Made by a program: the position numbers and the translations under genes
Origin: Oligoflexia bacterium
Lineage (GTDB): Bacteria; Bdellovibrionota; UBA1018
Length of the DNA stretch: 64,000 nt
Direction: 5' to 3'
NCBI GenBank assembly: GCA_023701205.1
Contig: JAMPXJ010000020.1
Span: 18,296-82,295, forward strand
Shown here: piece by piece, positions 9,201 to 20,941 of the stretch
Layout of the letters: the number at the start of each line of letters is the position of its first letter
How positions within the stretch are numbered: position 1 is the first letter of the stretch
Notes under the pieces: generated by a model
What the model was told of the DNA's origin: nothing
Database searches by the model: none
Seen by the model: only the letters and a program-made list of their open reading frames with translations

Positions 9201-9684
9201 CGCGAACGAGCGCCTTCTCGATAGGCTCGGCGCCGTTGAGGCGTAGCTTCGCCAGCTTGAACTCGGAGTCGGAGGAGTCGCTGCCGCTGGAGAAGCCGTT
9301 CACCCGATAGAAGGGGAAATGATCGGCGCTATAAGCCTCGATGCCGTTGAGGGAGAGCGTCGGGCCGGGACTGTCTCCGCGTCGATCCCCGCGCAAAGTC
9401 ACCTGCAGGGCGATGTCCTGGACCTGCACCGAGGATCTCAGGAAAAAGGCGAGATCGGCGGAGTCGAAATAGAGGTGTTTCCACCCGTCGATCTTCACCG
9501 GGGAGAAGGCGCGCGAGAAGGCGACCGAGCAGGCGGGAGCTTCGATGACGGGTTCCGTCGCGATCTGAGTGGAGACCTGGCTTTGCGGCTCCTCGGAGCT
9601 GATGCAGCCGGCGGCGAGGAAAGCCAATGTGGAAAGGAGCAAAGCGCGCGGGAAAACACCTTGATTGATCGGAACGAAACCCAT
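6226..9684 (-). CDS. Giant Ig-like repeat surface lipoprotein with C-terminal FN3 domain
   Basis: 1152 aa from ATG 9684; a TTG two codons earlier is closer to the GGAGG site and cannot be excluded. The signal peptide ends in lipobox LAAGC. An N-terminal beta domain (about 50-200) is followed by a PTPEPTSTATPPP linker, ten Ig-like domains of 80-90 residues and a fibronectin-III-like end. The repeat signature is FECSLDG..(8-9).CxSP, then GLxxGxHxFxVRAxDxAGN and SWxVD; each has two cysteines, probably a disulfide. Domain 5 is degenerate and has no cysteines. Domains 7-8 and 9-10 look like a duplicated two-domain unit. Probably a long adhesin-like stalk; the ligand is unknown. Confidence 0.8.
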   Translation of the reverse strand: MGFVPINQGVFPRALLLSTLAFLAAGCISSEEPQSQVSTQIATEPVIEAPACSVAFSRAFSPVKIDGWKHLYFDSADLAFFLRSSVQVQDIALQVTLRGDRRGDSPGPTLSLNGIEAYSADHFPFYRVNGFSSGSDSSDSEFKLAKLRLNGAEPIEKALVRVLENKGQVRLTLQGRDLKILAASIVVTGRDLGQCGPQPTPEPTSTATPPPAPVAPRTMISAVEPSGSPVSSSNVAFTLASDQLDASFECSLDGAAATPCASPQVYSGLSNGAHVFVVKAINSAGLSDPVGASYSWSVDSVAPSVTLLNAGLLPSVTSATSLSLEFAAADASAVIFNCRLDGGLAFECASPLALSGLGEGIHVVSVSAIDAAGNPSAPASFQWSVDLTPPNTHILLAEPRESITPSMSLELTFGANETASFECSVDQGGFRSCLSPLSLLGLLDGEHAVEIRATDLAGNTGAVATYSWSVDSVAPAIALGAVLPESGITNSRNISVEFSAGEPASFSCSLDGAPAEACVSPFSSVLFSEGNHELVIQAVDLAGNAAAAARVAWIMDFTLPALSWGLISPSAASFISSSSLQAEVLSPEAVTLQSFLNSVSVAQTASPIVLSDLAEGAYSLAVSGTDRAGNVGSPLLHDFTVDLTAPALSLSAARSGLTRETVNTFEFAANEPASFECDLDGAGFAACTSPLSFAGLAEGEHLFSVRAIDAAGNQSAVSVVSWSVDYTAPITVISASRSGNASISFSFAANEPVSGFECALDGQAFAACASPVAFSGLANGSHSFAVRATDLTGNLESSPASFAWVVEPVITTRITSVTPAGSLTNLASISFAFSSNVADASFECSLDGAAFAVCASPKAYSGLLDGNHSFTVRAVDRWGAVDATGASHSWKIDRVAPIVTISPSRTQNANITFGFTANEAVSGFQCALDAQAFASCSPPRTYTGLPVGFHTFSVRATDLAGNVSAAATYSWTVDPPIATSITSVTPAGAFVNSSSISIAFASNQASGSTFHCSRDGAAATPCTSPVSYSGLLDGTHSFVVRAIDNWGMADMVGASYSWTIDSAAPVVVSFLPVGGSFSVTVNWTTSEPATSKINWGLGLDTSRVVAEDANYVTNHSVKITGLSAGTNYSFIVSGHDRAGNAYTSAKKTVKTF

Positions 9685-9835
9685 AGCCAACGTGCCTCCG
9701 ATCCTTAGATTCTAGAGCTTTCCGCTAAGGTTTCCCATTATGTCAAAAAGTACACGCGGGGGTCCGGACCCGGTCCGAAGGCGCCTGCGGGATTCGGGCA
9801 AGAATTCGCCAGAGTATCCGCAAGGTGAGATGGGG

Positions 9836-9863
9836 TTTGTGTCGAAAGCTTCGACATTATAGA
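9836..9863 (+). promoter_or_regulatory. Promoter with perfect palindromic operator before the barrel gene
   Basis: A -10 TATAGA (9858-9863) lies 16 bases after a weak -35 TTTGTG (9836-9841). The spacer and the end of the -35 are covered by TGTCGAA-agc-TTCGACA (9840-9856), a perfect inverted repeat with 7-base arms. This is a classic position for a repressor site. About 30 bases separate the -10 from the ATG at 9895. Regulator unknown. Confidence 0.55.
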
Positions 9864-9894
9864 ATTGAGGAGTTTCCGCCAAGGAGGGTTGGAC

Positions 9895-10602
9895 ATGAAA
9901 ATCAGATTCCAGATTCGCGCGCGTTTCATCCAGATCATCGCGTTGGGGCTGCTCGGCGCCTCGGCCGCCCAGGCCTCCCAGTGGGGCCCGTACTTCGAGG
10001 TCACGGCCTACCCCGTGAACCGCGAGAGCAACACGGGCGCGCTCGGCGATATGGGCGGAAGCTTCGACGGAAACGCGGTCAATACCGAGTCCGGCTTCAG
10101 CTTCGACCTCCGCAACACCCTCGGCGTCAAGCCGATCGAGTGGCTGCTGATCGGCGGCACCTACAATTACGGCAACTCTCCTTTGAAGCGCGACGCGACG
10201 GACGCGACGCCTTCGCTCGAGAGCAGCGTGAAGAACTGGGAGGCAGGTCCGACCTTGGGTTTCTTCCTGGGCAACTGGCGCATCGTGGGCTCCTATCTCC
10301 TCGCGGGCAAGAAGACCTACACGACCAAGGCGACCAATGCCGATGGTTCCCTGGCCAGCGACGAGGAAACGGTGAATAAACTCAAGAGCGGCTACATGAT
10401 CACGGTAGGCTACAGCTTCTCGCTTTCGGCGAACCTCAAGATCGGACCGACGCTGAGCTATCGGATGCTCAAGTACAAGTCGCAATCCAAGTCCAATGCC
10501 CTCGACGGGGATCCATCGGTGAACTACACCGACCGCGAGTTCAGCACTCCCTCGGTCGACGGAAAGCTCCTCCCGATGGTCACGATCGCCCTGAACTTCT
10601 GA
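9895..10602 (+). CDS. Outer-membrane beta-barrel protein
   Basis: 235 aa. ATG 9895 follows a strong AAGGAGGG ribosome site. The basic N-terminus and hydrophobic stretch end at ASAAQA, a signal peptidase I site. The mature protein has alternating aromatic and polar strands (WGPYFEVTAYPVN, FGFFLGNWRIVGSYLL-like, GYMITVGYSFSLS, IGPTLSYRMLKYK) and ends in TIALNF, a C-terminal aromatic barrel signature. Length suits an 8-10-strand OmpW/OprF-like porin or assembly-type barrel. Divergent from the Ig-repeat lipoprotein with a 210-base shared regulatory region. Specific function unknown. Confidence 0.72.
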   Translation: MKIRFQIRARFIQIIALGLLGASAAQASQWGPYFEVTAYPVNRESNTGALGDMGGSFDGNAVNTESGFSFDLRNTLGVKPIEWLLIGGTYNYGNSPLKRDATDATPSLESSVKNWEAGPTLGFFLGNWRIVGSYLLAGKKTYTTKATNADGSLASDEETVNKLKSGYMITVGYSFSLSANLKIGPTLSYRMLKYKSQSKSNALDGDPSVNYTDREFSTPSVDGKLLPMVTIALNF

Positions 10603-10615
10603 GCGGCGGCGCGGC

Positions 10616-12996
10616 TCACTCCGCGCCCCAGAACTCCGAGACCTCGCGCAGGATGCTGGTCGAGACCAGTTCGCGCGCGCTCGCGTCGAACCAGTCCGCG
10701 GGCATCGAGCCGGAGTAGCCCGGCTGGATGAAGCGGTTGTCCATGAGGACGATCAGGCCGCGATCCGTCTCCGAGCGGATCACCCGGCCCGCCGCCTGCA
10801 CGGCCTTGGCCATCGCCGGGTAGGAGTACGCGTACTCGAAGCCCGACCCATAGCGCTCCTGGTAGTACTTGCGCATCCGCTCGCGCTCGAGATCGAAGCT
10901 CGGAAGCGGAGGGCCCACGACGAACGCCCCGATGATCATGTCCCCCGGGTAGTCGACGCCTTCCGAAAAAACGCCGCCTTGCACGGCAAAGAGCAGCGTG
11001 GGCGTCGCGCGCTCGCGCAGATGGCCCAGGATCTCCTCGATCGCCGCGGCTTTGCTCTCGCGCTCCTGCCGCAGCACAGTGAAACCCGGCGGCGCCTTGA
11101 AGACCGCCAGCACGCGCTCCAGGAAATCGAAGCTGGGGAAGAAGGCGAAATAGTTCCCCGACCGAAGCGGCGCGATCCGCTCGATGGTCTCGGCGATCCG
11201 GGGATAGTTGCGTTCGCGCTCCGAAAATTTCGTCGAGATCTGCGGAATGATCAGCAGCTTGCGGCGCTCGCGGGGGAAAGGCGAGCGGAACTCGGCCGTG
11301 CGGATCTCCGCCGGATCTAACCCCGAGAGCTTGGCGTAGTACTCGAAAGGTTTGAGTGTCGCCGAGAAGCCCACGACGTTCTCGAAGCCGTCATAGCACT
11401 CGGAGATCAACTCCGAAGCGTCGCAGCAGGTGATGCGCACGATCCCGCCGCTGTGATGCGGCTGAAACGTCGTGAAGAACTCCTCGCGGTCGGGATCCGT
11501 CGCGTACTCGAGGGCCTCGGTGAAAGCCGACCAGTAGAAGCAAAGCCGCAGCACGGCATCTCCGGGCTCGATCTCGATCTCCGAGTCGAGATACCGCGAG
11601 AGGAACGCGCGCAGCTCGGCATCCTGCTCCAGAAAAAGCTCGACCGGCGGATCGATGACCCCGCGCTTGTCGAGCGTTTCGGGAGCGCTCGCCCAGATCG
11701 CGCGCAGGCAGCCGTCGAGCAGGTCCTCGCCGTCCTGGCGGAAGCGCGTGGGAAGCGCGCGAAGATCCTCGCGAAGCTTCTCGAGCGCCGCGCTCGAGAG
11801 GGTGGGCGAGTAGTAGTCCATCGCGCGCCCCGGAAGATTGTGGGCCTCGTCGATCACGAGATTGGGCTTGCCCTCGGAGCCGAGCGCCGGTGTCCCGGCG
11901 CTTCCCAGCGAAACCCGCGGCGCGAAGACGTAGTTGTAATCGCAAATCACCGTGTCGGCCTCCGCCGCCGCGTCGAGCTGCAGCTCGAAGGGGCAGACCT
12001 GGTACTCCTCGCCGAGCTCGCGGAAGGCCTTGGCGGTGAGCTTTTTCTTGCGCGCGAGCTGCCCGAGCACGTCGTTGGCGTGAACCTTCGTGTAGTGGTC
12101 GCGCGCGAACTCGCAGTAGGAGGGATTGCAAAGCGGTTCGCCCTTGAAGCAGATCTTGCTCTTGGCCGTCAGGGTCAGGGATTTCACCTTGGCCCCGGTT
12201 CCCTGGAAGCGCTCCACCGCGTCCTCGGCCACCGAGTGCTGGCTGTTCTTGGGCGTGACGTAGATTACCTGCTGGCCGCGCCCGAGCGCCTCCTTGAGCG
12301 AGGGATAAAGTACGCCCGCGGTCTTGCCCAGGCCCGTCGGAGCCTGGACGAGCATCCGCTGGCGAGCCTTCATTCCTTCCTCGATCTCGCGGATGAGCTC
12401 GAGCTGGCCCGGGCGGGGGCTCTCGAAAGGGAAGGGGAACTTCGCGGAAGCCTTGCGGCGCCGGGCCGCGCGCTTCTCGCTGCGACGCGCTTCCTCCACG
12501 AGCTCCGCGAGCCGCCGCTCCAGCCAGCTTTCGTAAGCCGGAATGTCGAGCTTCATGGGAAGATCATCGGTCTCCGTCTTGCGCGTCGAGACCAGGTGGA
12601 AATTCAGCTCGGGCACGATCTGATGCTCGAGCCAATGGAAATAGCCGTAGGTCTTCAGCTGCAGGCAGTACGGATGGTCATCGGGATTGTCCTGCAGCCT
12701 GCGCGAAAGCTCCCGGATATTGAAGCTGCTCTTGATCTCCTCGATGCGCGGCGGGTCCGTCTCGAAAAAGCCGTCCATCCGCCCGCCGACCTTGAAAAGA
12801 TAGCCGTCGCGCTCGAACTCGCGCGAGAGCGGCACCTCGGCGCGATAGGAAGGAAACGCCTCGGCCCGGTTCGCCTGCACGCGAAGATGGATCTCCTGGC
12901 CTTCGGCCTGGGCGCGGCCCAGCCCGGAATGCGCGTCGATGCTGCCGGTTCGCGGGACGGGCAGGGCGAAATCGCGGATGGAAAGCGAGAGGGATA

Positions 12997-13000
<4 letters not shown>
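10616..13000 (-). CDS. DinG/XPD-type helicase fused to N-terminal PD-(D/E)XK nuclease
   Basis: 794 aa; ATG 13000 overlaps the kinase stop as ATGA. The N-terminus (about 40-135) has nuclease features: GGRMD76, E88-I-K90 and the QLKTYGY motif (Q114) seen in RecB/Cas4-type nucleases. The helicase follows with Walker A APTGLGKT (220-227), four cysteines C284, C291, C296 and C336 suited to an XPD iron-sulfur cluster, DEAH (384-387), and a C-terminal helicase motif ending AAGRVIRSETDRG. It probably unwinds and trims DNA structures in repair. Family is clear from motifs; the substrate is inferred. Most DinG proteins lack this nuclease or carry an exonuclease of another fold. Confidence 0.83.
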
Positions 13001-15528
<2,528 letters not shown>

Positions 15529-15563
15529 GGCCCGGCACCGTACCACAGGATGAATACGCCGGA

Positions 15564-15872
15564 TCAGTGAAAAAGCGCTTCCTGCGCCAGCACGTAGGGC
15601 TGCACCACGACCACGGTGAAACGCTTGTCGGGGTGCCGCTCCCATTCGCGAACCTGCGCGGGGGTGGGCTTGGCGAGCTTGCCGCTTTCCACCCAGGCTT
15701 GTACGGCCGGGCGGTCATCGATGGCGATCCGATACGCCACGTCCAGCAGATCCAGCTCGGGCTTGACGAGGACCAGGGCATCCCGCTGCAGATGCGGCAA
15801 AAGCCATTGCCATTGGGCTTCGTCCATCGTTTGTTTCAGGCTTTCGATGATTTCCTGTCGTTGGTCGCTCAT
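15564..15872 (-). CDS. DUF2288-like small protein
   Basis: 102 aa from ATG 15872 (MSDQRQEIIESL), preceded by an AGAGAAG site; an upstream ATG at 15911 has no ribosome site. The layout (WQWLLPHLQRDALVLVKPELDLLDVAYRIAIDD, W...G.L, then FTVVVVQPYVLAQE) matches what I recall of DUF2288, a small cytosolic family of unknown role. No signal peptide. Sits 35 bases upstream of the hybrid kinase gene on the same strand and divergent from pstS. Confidence 0.65.
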   Translation of the reverse strand: MSDQRQEIIESLKQTMDEAQWQWLLPHLQRDALVLVKPELDLLDVAYRIAIDDRPAVQAWVESGKLAKPTPAQVREWERHPDKRFTVVVVQPYVLAQEALFH

Positions 15873-15930
15873 GGCTTCTCTTTCCGCCCGTTCCGAATAA
15901 GCCGATTTCATCGTTTTGGTTGAATCCGAT

Positions 15931-15947
15931 CTTAACCTAATCTTGAT
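15931..15947 (+). promoter_or_regulatory. Pho-box-like direct repeat upstream of pstS
   Basis: CTTAAC (15931-15936) and CTTGAT (15942-15947) are direct repeats whose starts are 11 bases apart. That is the spacing of PhoB half-sites in a Pho box. They lie 35-51 bases before the pstS ATG, and the downstream operon encodes PhoB. Binding is inferred; the -10 after it is weak. Confidence 0.5.
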
Positions 15948-15981
15948 CCCCGGTCTCCAGGCTTCGCGCTAGGGTGGTCCC

Positions 15982-16998
15982 ATGAAAACACTTCTTTCGA
16001 CGTTCGCTCTCCTTTTTGTCGCATCGGCCCAAGCGGCCCCTCAGCCTCTCCAGCTCAATGGCGCGGGCGCGACCTTTCCGTTCCCTCTCTATTCCAAGTG
16101 GTTCTCCGAGTTTAACAAGGCGGAACCTTCGATTCAGATCAACTATCAGTCGATCGGCAGCGGAGGAGGCATCCGCCAGTTTCTCGAGCAGACGGTCGAT
16201 TTCGGAGCCACGGATTCGCCGATGACCGATGAGCAGCTCGCCAAGGCGAAGACTCCGGTGCTTCACATCCCGACCGTGCTCGGAGCCGTGGTCATCACCT
16301 ATCACCTGCCGGGGATCGGCAAGGGGCTGCGTCTCACCCCGGATGTCCTGGCGGACATCTTCCTGGGAAAGATCTCGCAATGGAACGATCCCAGGATCGT
16401 GGCGGCGAATTCCGCGCTGAAACTTCCGGCCGATCCGATCCTCGTCGTGCATCGTTCGGACGGTAGCGGAACGACCGGCATTTTCACCGACTATCTCGCC
16501 AAAGTCAGCCCGGAATGGAAGACCCGGGTCGGCAGCGGCCCGGCCGTGAGCTGGCCCGCCGGGCTGGGCGGCAAAGGCAATGAGGGCGTGACCGGCCTGG
16601 TGAAGCAGACCCCGGGAAGCATCGGTTACGTGGAGCTGATCTACGCCGAATCCAACGCTCTCCCGTACGCCTCGCTCAAAAACCGCTCCGGACAGTTCGT
16701 CGCGCCGGGCACGCGCTCCGTTTCGGCCGCTGCCGCGGGCTCATTGAAGAAGATTCCGGCGGATTTCCGGGTGTCGATCACGGATCCCGAGGGCAAGGAG
16801 TCCTATCCTCTCGGCGGATTCACCTACCTGCTCGTGTCCCAATCCATGGACAAGGCCAAAGGCCAGGCGCTCGTGCAGTTCCTGCGTTGGGCGATGAAGG
16901 ACGGGCAATCCTTGGCGGAATCGCTCGTCTACGCCCCGCTGCCGAAGGAACTCGTGAAGAAAATCGAAGCCAGGATCGGCACGATCGTCCTGAGGTAA
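15982..16998 (+). CDS. pstS: Phosphate ABC transporter substrate-binding protein PstS
   Basis: 338 aa. Signal peptide MKTLLSTFALLFVASAQA with a peptidase I site and no lipobox, so a free periplasmic protein. The mature start LNGAGATFPFPLYSKWF and later QSIGSGGGIRQF, DFGATDSPM and HRSDGSGTTGIFTDYL are PstS phosphate-binding signatures. It captures phosphate for PstCAB. First gene of a tight seven-gene run and preceded by a Pho-box-like repeat, so probably induced on phosphate starvation. Confidence 0.96.
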   Translation: MKTLLSTFALLFVASAQAAPQPLQLNGAGATFPFPLYSKWFSEFNKAEPSIQINYQSIGSGGGIRQFLEQTVDFGATDSPMTDEQLAKAKTPVLHIPTVLGAVVITYHLPGIGKGLRLTPDVLADIFLGKISQWNDPRIVAANSALKLPADPILVVHRSDGSGTTGIFTDYLAKVSPEWKTRVGSGPAVSWPAGLGGKGNEGVTGLVKQTPGSIGYVELIYAESNALPYASLKNRSGQFVAPGTRSVSAAAAGSLKKIPADFRVSITDPEGKESYPLGGFTYLLVSQSMDKAKGQALVQFLRWAMKDGQSLAESLVYAPLPKELVKKIEARIGTIVLR

Positions 16999-17002
16999 AC
17001 GG

Positions 17003-17941
17003 ATGACCTTGAGGTTCCGTCGCCCGGAAGCGCACGCGGGCGATCTCATCTTCTCCTGGGTTTTGCGGGGGGCCGCGATGGGCCTTCCCGCATTGCTCTT
17101 CTCGATCGCGTTCTTCCTGTTTCAGCGCGCGGAACCCGCGATCGCGAAGTTCGGCTGGGGCTTCTTCACGGGCTCGGTCTGGGACCCTGTGCAGGAGAAT
17201 TTCGGCGCACTCCCGGCGATCTACGGCACGATCGTCTCTTCCTTCCTGGCGCTGCTGCTGGCCGCGCCGCTGAGTATCGGCACCGCGTTGCTGCTCACGG
17301 AGGTCCTGCCCAGGCGCCTGGCCTCCGCCGTGGGCTTCCTGGTGGAGATGCTGGCAGCGGTGCCGAGCGTGGTCTATGGCCTCTGGGGCATCTTCGTCCT
17401 GGTTCCCTGGCTTCGCCAGTCGCTCGAACCAGCGCTCGCGCGCAACCTGGGCTGGATCCCGCTGTTCAGCGGGCCTCCGTACGGGGTGGGGATGCTCGCG
17501 GCCGCGATCATCCTGGCGATCATGATCGCGCCCACCATCACCTCGATCGCGCGCGAGGTTTTCCGCGCGATTCCCCGGCAGCAGCGCGAGGCGGCGCTCG
17601 CGCTGGGCGCGACGCGCTGGGAGACGATGCGCCTGGCCGTGCTCCGGAGCGGCAAAGCCGGGGTTTTCGGTGCCGCGATCCTGGGGCTCGGGCGCGCGCT
17701 GGGAGAAACCATGGCCGTCACGATGGTCATCGGCAATCGCCCCTCGATTTCAGCATCGCTCCTGGAGCCGGCGCAGACGCTTTCGAGCGTCCTCGCGAAC
17801 GAGTATGCCGAAGCCGCAAGCGATCTGCACCTAGCCGCCCTGGTGGAGATCGGACTCGCGCTCTTCGCGGTAACCTTCGCGGTGAACGCCTTCGCGAGGC
17901 TGTTCCTCTGGAGGCGAACGCTGGGGAGGAGCGCCCGGTGA
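17003..17941 (+). CDS. pstC: Phosphate ABC transporter permease PstC
   Basis: 312 aa with six predicted membrane helices. WDPVQENFGALPAIYGTIVSSFLALLLAAPLSIG and the EAALALGATRWETM loop are the PstC/binding-protein-dependent permease motifs that contact PstB. Starts 4 bases after pstS and its stop overlaps the pstA GTG start. Forms the membrane channel with PstA. Confidence 0.95.
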   Translation: MTLRFRRPEAHAGDLIFSWVLRGAAMGLPALLFSIAFFLFQRAEPAIAKFGWGFFTGSVWDPVQENFGALPAIYGTIVSSFLALLLAAPLSIGTALLLTEVLPRRLASAVGFLVEMLAAVPSVVYGLWGIFVLVPWLRQSLEPALARNLGWIPLFSGPPYGVGMLAAAIILAIMIAPTITSIAREVFRAIPRQQREAALALGATRWETMRLAVLRSGKAGVFGAAILGLGRALGETMAVTMVIGNRPSISASLLEPAQTLSSVLANEYAEAASDLHLAALVEIGLALFAVTFAVNAFARLFLWRRTLGRSAR

Positions 17942-18816
17942 GCCGCAGGTATTTCGGCGACTACGTTTTCAGAAGCTATGGCTGGCGGCACCTGCAGAGC
18001 CGCGTGATGATCGGCCTGCTGGCGGCGGCGTGCGGTCTCGTCCTCCTGCCCTTGTTCTCGATCCTGGGCTACGTGGTCTGGCAGGGCCTCCCGGCGTTGG
18101 AGCCCGCGTTTTTCACTCAGCTCCCCGGCTCCGTAGGAGAGGCCGGCGGAGGGATGGCCAATGCCATCGTGGGAACACTGACGCTCGTGGGGCTCGCGCT
18201 TCTGCTGGGCCTGCCCTGGGGAATCGCGCTGGGAATCTACCTCTCGGAGTACGGTCGCGGGCGCTTCGCCTCGGTCGTGCGCTTCTCGGTGGATATGCTT
18301 TCGAGCGTCCCTTCGATCATCATCGGCCTGTTCGTGTACGCCTGGGTGGTGATTCCGATGAAGCGGTTTTCGGCGGTTTCAGGCGGCGTGGCGCTCGCGC
18401 TGCTGATGCTGCCGACCGTGGCGAGGTCCACAGAAGAGCTGTTGAAGCTCGTGCCCGGCCATGTCCGCGAGGCGGGACTCGCGCTGGGCCTGCCGCGTTG
18501 GAAGGTCATTCTCCGGATCGTCGTCCGAGGATCGCTCGGGGCGATCGCGACGGGCGTCGCGCTGGCGCTGGCGCGCGTCGCCGGCGAGACGGCCCCGCTG
18601 CTTTTCACGGCGTTCGGCAACCGTTATTGGAACCAGGGCCTGGACCAGCCGATCGCGTCCTTGCCGGTCCAGATCTTCAACTACGCGATCAGCCCCTACG
18701 AGGAATGGCACCGCCAGGCCTGGGGCGGCTCGCTGGTCCTCATCGCGCTGGTGCTGGGGCTGAATATCTCCATGCGCGCGGCGCTTCGCCGGAAAGGAAA
18801 AACGGGTGACTCATGA
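17938..18816 (+). CDS. pstA: Phosphate ABC transporter permease PstA
   Basis: 292 aa. GTG start at 17938 overlaps the pstC stop (GTGA). Six hydrophobic helices, the YLSEYGRGR stretch typical of PstA, the [11 protein letters not shown] segment and the [16 protein letters not shown] cytosolic coupling loop. The stop overlaps the pstB start by four bases. Inner-membrane partner of PstC. Confidence 0.95.
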   Translation: MSRRYFGDYVFRSYGWRHLQSRVMIGLLAAACGLVLLPLFSILGYVVWQGLPALEPAFFTQLPGSVGEAGGGMANAIVGTLTLVGLALLLGLPWGIALGIYLSEYGRGRFASVVRFSVDMLSSVPSIIIGLFVYAWVVIPMKRFSAVSGGVALALLMLPTVARSTEELLKLVPGHVREAGLALGLPRWKVILRIVVRGSLGAIATGVALALARVAGETAPLLFTAFGNRYWNQGLDQPIASLPVQIFNYAISPYEEWHRQAWGGSLVLIALVLGLNISMRAALRRKGKTGDS

Positions 18817-19583
18817 CGACGACTTCTCCGTTCCTGCTTGAAACACGGGGGCTTTCCGCCTGGTTCGGAAACGCGCAGGCGGTGAAGCCCACGACCCTGG
18901 GCTGTGCGGCGAATACCGTCACCGCGATCATCGGGCCGTCGGGCTGCGGAAAGTCCACGTTCCTGAGATGCCTCAACCGGCTGCACGAGGAGGTGCCCGG
19001 CGCGCGCGCGCAAGGCGAGGTTTTCCTCGAGAACGGTCCCGTTTACGGCCCGGGCGTCGATCCGGTCGCCGTGCGCCGCAAGATCGGAATGGTCTTCCAG
19101 AAGCCGAATCCCTTTCCGGCGCTGAGCATCCTCGAGAACACGGTCGTGGGGCTGCGCCTCGCCGGCGTGCGGCGGAAGAACGTCCTGCGCGAGCTCGCCG
19201 AGCGAAGCCTCCGTCTCGCGGCGCTCTGGGACGAGGTGAAGGACAAGCTCGACCAGCCCGGAATGAGCCTGTCGGGCGGGCAGCAGCAGCGCCTTTGCAT
19301 CGCGCGCGCGCTCGCGGTGGAGCCCCGGGTCCTGCTCATGGACGAGCCCACCAGCGCGCTCGACCCGGTGTCGACCGCGCGGATCGAGGAGCTGGTCACC
19401 GAGCTCAAGAAGGAGGTCACGGTCGTCATCGTGACCCATAACATGCAGCAGGCCGCGCGCATTTCGGACAGGACGGCCTTTTTCCTGCTCGGGGAGGTCG
19501 TCGAGTTCGGCGAGACCTCGCGGTTGTTCACCAACCCGGTGGACCCGCGGACCGAGCGCTACATCACGGGCCGATTCGGCTGA
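18813..19583 (+). CDS. pstB: Phosphate ABC transporter ATPase PstB
   Basis: 256 aa. Walker [10 protein letters not shown] (41-49), Q-loop FQKPNPFP, signature LSGGQQQR, Walker [14 protein letters not shown] and switch His in [15 protein letters not shown] is characteristic of PstB. It energises phosphate uptake and also signals through PhoU/PhoR. The ATG overlaps the pstA stop. Confidence 0.96.
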   Translation: MTTTSPFLLETRGLSAWFGNAQAVKPTTLGCAANTVTAIIGPSGCGKSTFLRCLNRLHEEVPGARAQGEVFLENGPVYGPGVDPVAVRRKIGMVFQKPNPFPALSILENTVVGLRLAGVRRKNVLRELAERSLRLAALWDEVKDKLDQPGMSLSGGQQQRLCIARALAVEPRVLLMDEPTSALDPVSTARIEELVTELKKEVTVVIVTHNMQQAARISDRTAFFLLGEVVEFGETSRLFTNPVDPRTERYITGRFG

Positions 19584-19593
19584 GGAGGCAGGT

Positions 19594-20259
19594 ATGGAGA
19601 GGCATTTCGATGCGTCGCTTCGGGAGCTCAAGGAGCAGCTGCTCGGGATGGCGGGCTACGTGGAGCGCGCCATCGACAACGCCGTTCACGGGTTGCAGGG
19701 GCGAAATCCGGCGAAGATCCGCAGCGTCTACGAGATCGAGCGCACCGTGAACCGGGAGCAGGTCACGGTCGACGAGAGCTGCGTCCGGCTCCTCGCTTTG
19801 CAGCAGCCGATGGCCGTCGATCTGCGCCTGATCGTCGCCATCATCAAGATCAACACGGATCTGGAGCGGATGGGGGACCAGGCGGTGAATATCGCGAACA
19901 ACTCCGAGCGTTACCTCGCCCTCGAGCCGCTCAAGCCTCTGGTGGATCTTCCGCTCATGTTCGACGAGGTGAAGGGCATGGTCCGGGACGCCATCAACTC
20001 CTTCGTCCGCCGCGACGAGGCCCTGGCGCGGGAGGTGCTCCGCCGCGATGACGCCGTCGACGAGCTCAAGCGCAGGATCTTCACGGACGTCCTCGCCGCG
20101 ATGAAAGGCGATCCGGGGCGGATCGACGCGGGCATCTGCCTCATTCTCATCGCGCGCAATCTCGAAAGGATCGGGGATCACGCGACCAATATCGCCGAGG
20201 ATGTGGTATTCGCGGTCTCTGGCGAGGACATCCGGCACGCCCGGAGGGAGGCCCCGTGA
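19594..20259 (+). CDS. phoU: Phosphate signalling protein PhoU
   Basis: 221 aa, all helical, with two PhoU repeats. Each has an E/DxxxD-type metal-binding motif region (LERMGDQAVNIA and LERIGDHATNIAED). An AGGAGG site precedes the ATG. PhoU links PstB transport state to PhoR and keeps the regulon off when phosphate is plentiful. The stop overlaps the phoB GTG start. Confidence 0.95.
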   Translation: MERHFDASLRELKEQLLGMAGYVERAIDNAVHGLQGRNPAKIRSVYEIERTVNREQVTVDESCVRLLALQQPMAVDLRLIVAIIKINTDLERMGDQAVNIANNSERYLALEPLKPLVDLPLMFDEVKGMVRDAINSFVRRDEALAREVLRRDDAVDELKRRIFTDVLAAMKGDPGRIDAGICLILIARNLERIGDHATNIAEDVVFAVSGEDIRHARREAP

Positions 20260-20927
20260 GCGCCATTCTGCTGGTCGAGGACGAGAGGGACGTGAAGGAG
20301 CTGATCTTGCTCCGCCTGACGCGCGAGGGTCACGAGGTGGATGCGGTGGAAAACGGCGAGGAGGCGCTGCGGCTCTGCGCGCGCAAGCGCTATTCGCTGG
20401 CGATCGTCGACTGGATGCTGCCAGGGATCTCGGGCCTGGAGCTTTGCCGGAAGCTCTCGGGCCAGCAGCCCATCCTCATGGTGACGGCCCGGGCGGATGC
20501 CGCGGATATCGTGCTGGGCCTGGAGACCGGTGCGGACGACTACGTGACCAAGCCGTTCGAGATACCGGTCCTGCTGGCGAGGGTGCGCGCGCTCTTGAGG
20601 CGGGGCGGCTCCGCGCGCGCCGCGCCGCAAACCTCGATCTACTCGCTCGGCGCGCTGTGCCTCGATGCCGAACGGCACGCGGTCAACTGCGGCGGCGCCC
20701 CGATCGACCTCACTCCCTCCGAGTTCCGGCTGCTCTTCGCGCTTTTGCGGGGGCAGGGCAAAGTGCTTTCGCGGCAGCGGCTCATCGAGCAGGTCCAGGG
20801 CGATGGCGTGAACGTGACTGACCGCACGATCGATACCCATATCTTCGGCCTGCGGAAGAAGCTCGGCGCGTGCGGTGAATTCGTCGAGACGATCCGCGGC
20901 GTGGGATATCGGATCAAGGACACCTGA
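20256..20927 (+). CDS. phoB: Phosphate-regulon response regulator PhoB-like
   Basis: 223 aa, OmpR/PhoB class. The receiver starts MSAILLVEDERD, with phospho-acceptor D52 (IVDWMLPG) and switch Lys in YVTKPFE. The C-terminal winged helix contains LTPSEFRLLFALLRGQGKVLSRQRLI and VTDRTIDTHIFGLRKKLG. GTG start overlapping phoU. The phoB name follows from context and domain class; related OmpR-family regulators look similar. Confidence 0.88.
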   Translation: MSAILLVEDERDVKELILLRLTREGHEVDAVENGEEALRLCARKRYSLAIVDWMLPGISGLELCRKLSGQQPILMVTARADAADIVLGLETGADDYVTKPFEIPVLLARVRALLRRGGSARAAPQTSIYSLGALCLDAERHAVNCGGAPIDLTPSEFRLLFALLRGQGKVLSRQRLIEQVQGDGVNVTDRTIDTHIFGLRKKLGACGEFVETIRGVGYRIKDT

Positions 20928-20941
20928 GGCCCGGGGGCTCG

